Shown here: in pieces, positions 1-5,472 of the stretch
Position numbering within the stretch: position 1 is the stretch's first letter
Layout of the letters: each line of letters opens with the position of its first letter
From: an uncultured Bacteroidales bacterium
GTDB taxonomy: Bacteria > Bacteroidota > Bacteroidia > Bacteroidales > Muribaculaceae
Direction of reading: 5' to 3'
Assembly: GCA_947175585.1 (NCBI GenBank)
Contig: CAMWNL010000038.1
Coordinates: 1 to 9,320 of the forward strand
Length of the DNA stretch: 9,320 nucleotides
Notes under the pieces: generated by a model
What the model was told of the DNA's origin: nothing
The model's input: the letters and a program-made list of their open reading frames with translations, nothing else
Database searches by the model: none
Program-made: the position numbers and the translations under genes

Positions 1-389
1 GTAACGTCGGTGTCCAGGCCTCAGCCATCGTCGTCCAGGGTCTTGCCAACGGCTCGCTTGATATCAAGGAATTCTCAAAACAACTTGGCAAAGAGGTGCT
101 TATCGGCTTGCTGAATGCTACGATCATATCGGCCGTCATACTTATCTATAACCTGATTATGCTGCCTCACGAACTCGCCGTGACCCTTTCAGTAGCGGTT
201 TCGCTGTTCATAGTCGTGATGTTTGCCACCATGCTCGGCACAATCGTGCCCCTCACCCTCGAAAAACTGAAGATTAACCCTGCGCTTGCCACAGGTCCCT
301 TCATCCAGATATCCAACGACATCCTCGGACTAATAATCTACGTAGGCATCTCGACCTGGTTCCTCCATATCTTCGGCGTCAACAGTTGA
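1..389 (+). CDS. mgtE: MgtE family magnesium transporter, C-terminal part (5' end outside window)
   Basis: About 128 C-terminal residues are present; the open frame runs in from the left edge (frame of base 3), so the gene starts outside the window. The first residues, NVGVQASAIVVQGLANG, match the conserved GGNxGxQxS stretch of the MgtE membrane domain. Near the end, PLTLEKLKINPALATGPF followed by NDILGLIIY is the signature of the last two transmembrane helices. The Asp of NDILGL corresponds, from family knowledge, to the pore aspartate of Thermus MgtE. MgtE is a homodimeric inner-membrane Mg2+ channel gated by cytosolic N and CBS domains, which are not in this window. The three remaining hydrophobic segments look intact. 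The stop is TGA at 387-389. I see no clear hairpin terminator after it; the next 180 bases are AT-rich. Confidence 0.93.
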   Translation, partial: NVGVQASAIVVQGLANGSLDIKEFSKQLGKEVLIGLLNATIISAVILIYNLIMLPHELAVTLSVAVSLFIVVMFATMLGTIVPLTLEKLKINPALATGPFIQISNDILGLIIYVGISTWFLHIFGVNS

Positions 390-489
390 GTTATTAATAT
401 TTTCAACTTTAATGCTGTGAGTTTGAAATAATCATTCGTTTTATTGCATTTTCTTGTTATATTAAGATATATATAAGAAAAATAATTAC

Positions 490-497
490 TACATTTG
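490..497 (+). promoter_or_regulatory. Bacteroidetes -7 promoter element for the secreted protein gene
   Basis: TACATTTG is an exact match to the Bacteroidetes -7 consensus TAnnTTTG, 78 bases before the start codon. There is no TTG at the usual 19-21 bp upstream distance, only AT-rich sequence, so the -33 element is weak or absent. It predicts a transcript start near 501-505 and a leader of about 70 nt. Confidence 0.5.
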
Positions 498-498
498 C

Positions 499-542
499 GC
501 GCCATGTTAATTTCTGCATAACCGTAGTTATTTCCATGGCGC
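499..542. promoter_or_regulatory. Palindrome with nested hairpin in promoter/5' leader
   Basis: GCGCCATG (499-506) is repeated exactly in inverted orientation as CATGGCGC (535-542). Inside lies a second perfect inverted pair, ATAAC (518-522) and GTTAT (527-531), with the 4-nt loop CGTA. The outer left arm begins one base after the -7 element and spans the predicted transcript start. It could therefore be an operator bound as DNA or, if transcription starts early enough, a folded 5' leader. The GC-rich arms stand out against the AT-rich surroundings. Confidence 0.45.
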
Positions 543-575
543 TAACTGTATTATAATAAATTTAATCAACTTCAC

Positions 576-2579
576 ATGATGTCGAAATTTACACTCTCAT
601 TATTGGCGGCTGCCGTAGTCGGGCTGTCGGGAGGTGATGCCTTAGCGTCAGATCTTAAACAAGCGTCTCACGCTGCACCCAAGGTTATAGCCGGAGCAAA
701 GCTTAGTAATCTCACCAAAGACAGACCGTCTCGATCTCCTCGCAAACCGGCTGAAGCCAAACGCTTGAAATCCCACAACCGCATGCTGGCTTACGCAAAA
801 GTTGCCGAAGATGATATCATATATTCGTGTTCATTCGACTTCCTTACCGAGGGCTCGGAAACAGCGCCTGCACCGCTTGAGCTTGATGACTGGGACAACA
901 TCCCCGAAGAACTTATAGGTGAAGAAAACTATGGTTTCGGTGGTCAGGGTATCATGCAGGCCGGCGGAGCCGTTTACATTCCCTTTGAATATCTCGATGA
1001 CCCTGATGATCCCTATCCTTGGTATCTTGAAGGCCTGTTGTGGACGCCCGACATTTACGAACCGATGGATGTTACCATTGAGCTTGACGCCAAAATCGTT
1101 GAAGGCTGTGGAGTTGACACCGACGAGTTGTGGGTCTACGCCTCTGATTATTCGCAGACAATAGATTACGATGGCGCAGATATCACTACCGACTGGACAC
1201 ATCTCACCTTCAGAATCAATGCAAAGGATTTTGTGCCCGAAAGCGATGATGATTCTTACTACTTCACTATTTTTGCCGATGGTGGAGCTGACATTCTTAT
1301 TAAGGACGTTGTCATCAAGGGTGAGAAGGCCGAACTGCAGGTGCCTGTCGCAGAGGGTTACACCGACTTTACCGGCTCTTCATTCACTGCTCATTGGAGC
1401 GAAGTGGCCGGAGCGACCGGTTACTATCTGACCGTCTATAATTTTGATATTGTGACTAATACTGCCACCTCCGTAGTGCTTGATGCTCAATACACTGAAA
1501 ACAACTATTACACCGTCACTGATCTCACACCCGGCGATTTTTACGTTTTCCGTGTCGCTGCCACCAACGGATCTTTCACGACTTCACAGTCCAATTTTGT
1601 ATTGGTCTGTGAACTACCGTCTCCGACCGACGTCACCCTCACAGCCGGAACTGACAACAAATTTCTCAGCGTTTCATGGGCTGCCACTCCGGGCGCAAAC
1701 TATTACGTGCTTGAAGCCAACTCTACCCATAGAGTGACAGCCGGACAGACCGTCATGCTGGCCGACGCAGACTTTTCCGGCGTGCAAAGCACCGGTTCGG
1801 TAGCTCATCCTGAAGAATCTGAATATTGGTATGAGTCTCTCGCCGAGCTTCCCGGCTGGCAATTTAATCTCGGTTGCTCGGCACCCGGCGCCTTCGGTTT
1901 CTGGGACAATGCTCAGTACACAGCCCAGACAGGCCTGATGGCTTCGCTCTCGTCGTTGAATTATGATCTTTCAAACATCAAGGATGGCACAGTCAATGTC
2001 AGCGTTGAGGCAGCCTCACCCGGCAACGGTATGCTCGCCGGTCTGCTTGTCTACAACGAGACTGAGAGCAAATATGACGTAGCTTCAGCCTTTGGCACAA
2101 AGGAGAATTTACCCGAGGATTTTGAAACTTACAACTTCGACCTCACCGGAGCCGGCGACCGGACACAATTCCTGTTCATGACTCGCACTGATGACAACTC
2201 TGACGGAGCTGTCCTGATACGCAAATTGCAGATCTCAGGCGTTGCAGAGGCTGACGGCAACGTGGGAATGCCCGTGGGTAGCACCCATACATCCGCAACA
2301 AACGCTGATATCAACATCGACGTCGAGAGTGGAGTGACTTATTCCGTAGTGGTTGTGCCGTATCTCGTCGATAACAACGGTAATATCCTGGCTATCGGCC
2401 GTCCGTCAGATGCCGTTTCATTCAATACTGAGACAAGTGGCATCATGCAGATTGACTCAGATGAGGATGTGAGCGATGCAGCTTTCTTCAACCTTCAGGG
2501 TCAAAGAGTATACAATCCCGAAAAAGGCACTGTAGTTATAAAAGTAACAGGTAGCAAAGCAACAAAGGTAGTGCTTTAA
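576..2579 (+). CDS. Secreted multidomain beta-sandwich protein (FN3 and jelly-roll-like modules) with T9SS-like C-terminal tail
   Basis: A 667-aa exported protein of unknown function. Residues 1-24 form a signal peptide (hydrophobic LSLLAAAVVGLSGG, then ALA-S cleavage); there is no lipobox Cys. Residues 25-78 are basic and low in structure. Residues 80-250 look like a jelly-roll (lectin or carbohydrate-binding type) domain. Residues 256-345 are a fibronectin type III domain (AHWSEVAGATGYYL, then LTPGDFYVFRVAATN). A second FN3 starts at 348 (SVSWAATPGANYYVLEA), and its last strands seem to come only at about 588-617 (YSVVVVPYLV...), with another jelly-roll-like module at about 396-557 between. 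The C-terminus, FFNLQGQRVYNPEKG to KVVL, is the tail typical of Bacteroidales secreted proteins, resembling type IX (Por) sorting domains. The start at 576 is followed at once by a second ATG (579), which is equally possible. It is probably monocistronic. A role in surface adhesion or glycan binding is inference only. Confidence 0.88.
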   Translation: MMSKFTLSLLAAAVVGLSGGDALASDLKQASHAAPKVIAGAKLSNLTKDRPSRSPRKPAEAKRLKSHNRMLAYAKVAEDDIIYSCSFDFLTEGSETAPAPLELDDWDNIPEELIGEENYGFGGQGIMQAGGAVYIPFEYLDDPDDPYPWYLEGLLWTPDIYEPMDVTIELDAKIVEGCGVDTDELWVYASDYSQTIDYDGADITTDWTHLTFRINAKDFVPESDDDSYYFTIFADGGADILIKDVVIKGEKAELQVPVAEGYTDFTGSSFTAHWSEVAGATGYYLTVYNFDIVTNTATSVVLDAQYTENNYYTVTDLTPGDFYVFRVAATNGSFTTSQSNFVLVCELPSPTDVTLTAGTDNKFLSVSWAATPGANYYVLEANSTHRVTAGQTVMLADADFSGVQSTGSVAHPEESEYWYESLAELPGWQFNLGCSAPGAFGFWDNAQYTAQTGLMASLSSLNYDLSNIKDGTVNVSVEAASPGNGMLAGLLVYNETESKYDVASAFGTKENLPEDFETYNFDLTGAGDRTQFLFMTRTDDNSDGAVLIRKLQISGVAEADGNVGMPVGSTHTSATNADINIDVESGVTYSVVVVPYLVDNNGNILAIGRPSDAVSFNTETSGIMQIDSDEDVSDAAFFNLQGQRVYNPEKGTVVIKVTGSKATKVVL

Positions 2580-2600
2580 CACTCACTTGACGATATCCTT

Positions 2601-2636
2601 AATTTCGCCCTGCGGCCTTGACCGTGGGGCGAAATT
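2601..2636. terminator. Bidirectional terminator hairpin between convergent genes
   Basis: AATTTCGCCC (2601-2610) pairs perfectly with GGGCGAAATT (2627-2636). Two G-T pairs and three further GC pairs extend it to a 15-bp stem (2601-2615 with 2622-2636) with a 6-nt loop. It lies between the stops of two convergent genes, 21 bases after one and 5 before the other, so it can serve both strands. There is no long U-tract on either side; the AATT at the stem base may partly substitute. Confidence 0.75.
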
Positions 2637-2641
2637 CGATT

Positions 2642-3139
2642 TCAGTGGATGAGGCGTTTTGTGAGTACGATGCCTTCGCGCACGTGTAATGTCAGCGAAG
2701 CGTGTTCGCTGAGTGAGTCACTTTCATAGCGTATGTGATACCATTCAGGCGCAAGAAAGTCGAGTGTAAAAGTTGCGCTTTCGGCCATCTGGCCATACGG
2801 TGAGCCGGGCGTCACTCTTTCGTCAATGGTAATGTCGAAGCCCGACACTTTCACTGCCAGCGACACCGCGCCGTCCATACTCACCCCCCTCAGACCCTCG
2901 CGGCGGAGTGTGACTATGTTTCCGGCGCCGACTGTGAATGTTATTGCGCCCTGACTCGGATTGTCAGTAGACTCGTCGGCCTCCCGGAGCTCTCCGGCGA
3001 GAAGATGCAGTTTCACCTCGCCTTTGCGTTCAGGCAGCGACACGGCTGCTATCACCGCCGCGGCGATCACGCTGACGATAACATAAAACTCAGGTGTCTG
3101 AAACACGCTCGATAGTATAAACAGAGTCAGTTGAAGCAT
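2642..3139 (-). CDS. Hypothetical single-pass membrane protein
   Basis: A 165-aa protein I do not recognise as a named family. After a short N-terminus (MLQLTLFILSSVFQTPE) there is one strong hydrophobic segment at residues 17-35 (FYVIVSVIAAAVIAAVSLP), likely a membrane anchor. The remaining ~130 residues are hydrophilic and beta-rich, with alternating patterns such as SLAVKVSGFDITIDERV and ATFTLDFLAPEWYHIRYES, which suggests a small beta-sandwich. I chose the ATG at 3139. A TTG two codons upstream (3145) keeps the frame but sits inside the predicted -7 promoter element, so it would not be transcribed. It is divergent from the ComF gene with only 28 bases between start codons, and convergent with the secreted protein gene. 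Confidence 0.7.
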   Translation of the reverse strand: MLQLTLFILSSVFQTPEFYVIVSVIAAAVIAAVSLPERKGEVKLHLLAGELREADESTDNPSQGAITFTVGAGNIVTLRREGLRGVSMDGAVSLAVKVSGFDITIDERVTPGSPYGQMAESATFTLDFLAPEWYHIRYESDSLSEHASLTLHVREGIVLTKRLIH

Positions 3140-3142
3140 ATC

Positions 3143-3174
3143 CAAAGTTAACGATAAAAAGGCTTACATGCAAA
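3143..3174 (-). promoter_or_regulatory. Consensus Bacteroidetes promoter for the leftward membrane protein gene
   Basis: On the minus strand, TTTG (3174-3171), a 20-bp spacer and TAACTTTG (3150-3143) match the -33/-7 consensus TTTG-N19-21-TAnnTTTG fully. The predicted transcript start falls at about 3139-3135, at or within a few bases of the ATG at 3139, implying a leaderless or nearly leaderless mRNA. The -33 element lies inside codons 2-3 of the divergent comF gene, so the two transcription units may interfere. Confidence 0.55.
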
Positions 3175-3899
3175 TTAAATCGCGGCATAGATTTCTTAGA
3201 GCGCTGTCAACAATGAGTGCGGCCGCGCTCGACAGTCTCTTTCCGCGCACCTGCCGCGTCTGCGGTCAGTCGCTGACGGTCGGTGAACGCTTGCTTTGTG
3301 TCGGATGTATGGCCGATATGCCGCGCACTTATCTCCATCGTCTTGACTTCAACACGATCCATCAGCGTGTTGCCGGCAATCATCAGATAGACCTTGCCGC
3401 AGGATGGTTTTATTATTACACCGACAGCTCTTATGCTCGCCTGATCCGTGAGGCTAAGTATGACGATCGTCCGGCCACGGCTCGCGCACTCGGCTCTCTC
3501 TATGGAGCCGAACTCGCCGCTGACGGACTCAAAGGACGGTTTGATGTGTTGCTCCCTGTGCCTCTTCACCGTGACAAACTCCTGAAGCGCGGTTATAATC
3601 AAAGTCTTGAAATAGCCCGGGGCATTGCTTCGCAGTTAGACTGCCCGGTCGGAGACAACCTCGTTGCCATCCGCGCCCACAAGACCCAGACGCGTCGCAG
3701 CGGCCTTGAACGCTTCAAAAACGTCGAGGGCAGTTTCACCCTCACTCATCCCGGCGAACTCGACGGTCTGTCAGTCGCCGTAGTCGATGACATAATCACG
3801 ACAGGCTCCACCATCCTCGACTGCATCAACGTCATCGCTGACAACTCTGCCCCTGTCTCCCTCAACATCCTCACCCTCGGCGTCACCCACATGAGATAG
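3168..3899 (+). CDS. comF: ComF family protein (phosphoribosyltransferase-like, double zinc finger)
   Basis: A 243-aa cytosolic protein of the ComF/GntX family, which in naturally competent bacteria takes part in DNA uptake; its exact reaction is not settled. It has an N-terminal four-cysteine zinc site (C29, C32, C44, C47; LFPRTCRVCG then CVGC) and the family motifs VPLH (131-134), RGYNQS (141-146) and TQTRRSGLERFKNVEGSF (173-190). The PRPP-binding loop is VAVVDDIITTGST (203-215), with the two acidic residues D207 and D208 before the TTGST turn. Length is normal for the family. The ATG at 3168 has an A-rich upstream region typical of Bacteroidetes starts. An in-frame ATG at 3213 (Met16) is a real alternative, since many homologues begin only 10-15 residues before LFPR. 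No consensus promoter is visible on this strand. Confidence 0.9.
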   Translation: MQIKSRHRFLRALSTMSAAALDSLFPRTCRVCGQSLTVGERLLCVGCMADMPRTYLHRLDFNTIHQRVAGNHQIDLAAGWFYYYTDSSYARLIREAKYDDRPATARALGSLYGAELAADGLKGRFDVLLPVPLHRDKLLKRGYNQSLEIARGIASQLDCPVGDNLVAIRAHKTQTRRSGLERFKNVEGSFTLTHPGELDGLSVAVVDDIITTGSTILDCINVIADNSAPVSLNILTLGVTHMR

Positions 3900-3929
3900 A
3901 CTCGATGAAAGTTCCTGATTCTCTTATTG

Positions 3930-3978
3930 TGCAACTTAATATGGTTGCATAATAAAAATGCAACCTAATATGGTTGCA
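3930..3978. promoter_or_regulatory. Double operator: two 20-bp palindromes before the SatD gene
   Basis: TGCAACTTAATATGGTTGCA (3930-3949) and TGCAACCTAATATGGTTGCA (3959-3978) differ at one base. Each is an inverted repeat (TGCAACC/GGTTGCA around the spacer TAATAT; the first copy has one arm mismatch). The start-to-start distance is 29 bp, a little under three helical turns. Because each unit is itself palindromic, the pair also makes a larger palindrome: ATTGTGCAAC (3927-3936) is the exact inverse of GTTGCACAAT (3973-3982). The second copy covers the TTG of the -33 element, the classical place for repression. A dimeric HTH regulator is the expected partner; the SatD-family protein encoded just downstream has a C-terminal HTH. 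Confidence 0.7.
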
Positions 3979-4004
3979 CAATCCAAAGATTCCAATTATA
4001 TTTG
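3974..4004 (+). promoter_or_regulatory. Promoter of the SatD-DUF3307 operon
   Basis: TTG (3974-3976), a 20-bp spacer and TATATTTG (3997-4004) fit the Bacteroidetes -33/-7 promoter. The predicted transcript start is about 4008-4012, leaving a leader of roughly 10-14 nt before the ATG at 4022. This also decides the start of the SatD gene: the in-frame TTG at 3974 lies within the promoter. Confidence 0.6.
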
Positions 4005-4021
4005 CGTATAAATTTCCGAAT

Positions 4022-4663
4022 ATGAAAATTGGAGCGATTATAACCGGTGACATTGTTGATTCAACAAAGATGATTGCAGACGAACGCGAAAGTATGTTGC
4101 ACATGCTGCAGTCGCTTCCTGATTTGTTGTTGCCGATATCCGGAATGTCTCTTGAGATTTTCCGGGGAGACAGCTTTCAGATAAGAGTTCATGAGGCCTC
4201 TCTCTCTCTAAGAATGGCAATCGCCATACGTGCTTACGTCCGCACACACAGATTTGCAGAGATTAACAGACAATGGGATGCAAGACTGTCAATCGGTATT
4301 GGAACTCTGGACTATGAGGGGAACACTCTTGCTACCAGTGACGGAGAGGCTTACAGGATATCCGGCAGAGGTCTCGATTCCATAGGAAAGTCACGACTTG
4401 CGATATATACTCCGTGGATTGGCGTGAATGAAGAACTGCGTGTTTCCACCGCATTTGCTGACAATATAATTTCAGGGTGGTCACAAAGCCAGAGCCGTGT
4501 GTTCTTCCAAAGTCTTACTACAACCGGAAGCCACGCCGAAATCGGATATATTCTCGGCATTTCACGACAAATGGTTGACAAGGCTTTGAGAACAGGGAAA
4601 GAGGATCTGCTGAACCTGTATATCGGTCGATTTGAAGAATTGATTATAAAAAATGTCCTATGA
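4022..4663 (+). CDS. SatD family protein: cyclase-like domain with C-terminal helix-turn-helix
   Basis: A 213-aa protein whose start MKIGAIITGDIVDST is characteristic of the SatD family, described from the Streptococcus sat locus and without an established biochemical function. What I see resembles a class III nucleotidyl cyclase fold: GDIVDST (9-15) like ADIVGST, FRGDSF (47-52) like the second metal motif, IGIGTL (91-96), and GEAYRISGRGLD (108-119) like the GxxVNxAARL segment. Both metal-site aspartates (D10, D50; 40 apart) are kept, but the usual adenine-selecting Lys and the Asn are not obvious, so catalysis is doubtful and nucleotide binding is an inference. Residues 171-193 (HAEIGYILGISRQMVDKALRTG) form a helix-turn-helix. 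The ATG at 4022 is chosen because the longer frame begins inside the promoter. It overlaps the next gene by ATGA and is probably autoregulated through the double operator upstream. Confidence 0.82.
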   Translation: MKIGAIITGDIVDSTKMIADERESMLHMLQSLPDLLLPISGMSLEIFRGDSFQIRVHEASLSLRMAIAIRAYVRTHRFAEINRQWDARLSIGIGTLDYEGNTLATSDGEAYRISGRGLDSIGKSRLAIYTPWIGVNEELRVSTAFADNIISGWSQSQSRVFFQSLTTTGSHAEIGYILGISRQMVDKALRTGKEDLLNLYIGRFEELIIKNVL

Positions 4664-5382
4664 ATACAATTATTCTGATAAAGCTTATTGCTGCACACCT
4701 GACCGGTGATTTTATACTTCAGTCAGATAAAATGTGCGCTGATAAATTTTCGTGCAACTCACTTACCAAATACAAAACTCTCGCTTCTCACGCATTGATT
4801 CAGGCGGCATTGGCTTATGTATTCGTTTCACAGTGGAACAATTGGTTAGTGCCGTTGGTTATCGGAATTAGCCATTTCGCAATAGATTGGGTAAAGACAA
4901 TCTGCAAGGACAAGTCGATGATAAGTTTTGTATGGGATCAATTTGCTCACCTGTGTATCATAACGGGTCTGTGGTGGTTTACATTTGCAAAAATGCCACA
5001 GATTGATATGGCACGTGAAATGCTCTCAGCAAATTTCTGGCTGATTGCTACCGCTTACGTGGCAGTTCTTGCACCTGCCTCGATTCTTATAAAATCATTT
5101 ATAGAGTATGAAAAATGGATGCCTGCTGATTCAGTCGCACAGGGACTGCCTAACGCCGGTAAATGGATCGGATATCTTGAGAGGATACTTATTCTTACGT
5201 TCATATTTACGGGTAATGTAGAGGGTATAGGGTTCTTGTTGGCGGCAAAATCAGTTTTCAGGTTCGGAGAGCTTAATAATGCCAAAGACATAAAGATTAC
5301 CGAATATGTTTTAATCGGCACATTTGCCAGTTTTACTATTGCCATATTGATTGGATTCGGTGTAAAATGGCTTGTCAATTAA
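4660..5382 (+). CDS. DUF3307 domain polytopic membrane protein
   Basis: A 240-aa inner-membrane protein. The N-terminal half carries the DUF3307 pattern: LIAAHLTGDFILQSD (10-23), HAL (44-46), ISHFAIDWVK (70-79) and FVWDQFAHL (90-98). Thus H13, D17, H44, H72, D76, D93 and H97 lie in or next to hydrophobic helices, an arrangement that could bind metal, although no activity is established for the family. The C-terminal half has a second conserved block, GKWIGYLERILILTFIFTG (167-185), then IGFLLAAKSVFRFGEL (190-205) and EYVLIGTFASF (215-225). I estimate six or seven membrane segments. The start codon overlaps the SatD stop (ATGA), so translation is coupled and the stoichiometry probably linked. 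Pairing of SatD with DUF3307 recurs in Bacteroidetes to my knowledge. Base composition is AT-richer than the flanking serS. Confidence 0.85.
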   Translation: MNTIILIKLIAAHLTGDFILQSDKMCADKFSCNSLTKYKTLASHALIQAALAYVFVSQWNNWLVPLVIGISHFAIDWVKTICKDKSMISFVWDQFAHLCIITGLWWFTFAKMPQIDMAREMLSANFWLIATAYVAVLAPASILIKSFIEYEKWMPADSVAQGLPNAGKWIGYLERILILTFIFTGNVEGIGFLLAAKSVFRFGELNNAKDIKITEYVLIGTFASFTIAILIGFGVKWLVN

Positions 5383-5415
5383 AAATATACGGAAAGATTA
5401 TAGGATAGGGATAAC

Positions 5416-5456
5416 AACTCACGAGGGGCGGCCGGTGTGGTCGCCCCTCGTCAGTT
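5416..5456. terminator. Bidirectional terminator hairpin between DUF3307 and serS
   Basis: ACGAGGGGCG (5421-5430) pairs perfectly with CGCCCCTCGT (5442-5451). A G-T and two GC pairs extend it inward to a 5-nt loop (GGTGT), and AACT/AGTT extend it outward beyond a single C-C mismatch. It lies 33 bases after the DUF3307 stop and 16 before the serS stop, between convergent genes, so it probably ends both transcripts. There is no strong U-tract on either strand. Confidence 0.75.
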
Positions 5457-5472
5457 ATGTTGGAGTAGGTGA

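Noticed and set aside
831..1202. Open frame on the minus strand inside the secreted protein gene
   Set aside because: It lies wholly within a gene with clear domains on the plus strand, has no promoter and resembles no family.
2601..2636. Hairpin as an end of an insertion sequence
   Set aside because: There is no transposase, no partner inverted repeat and no target duplication; position between convergent stops fits a terminator.
3927..3982. Repeat pair read as a minimal CRISPR array
   Set aside because: Only two units of 20 bp with a 9-bp gap, self-palindromic, located on a promoter, no cas genes; an operator pair explains them better.
3974..4021. Upstream TTG start for SatD adding 16 residues
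   Set aside because: It falls inside the operator and -33 element, upstream of the predicted transcript start, and the conserved family N-terminus begins at MKIGAIITGD.
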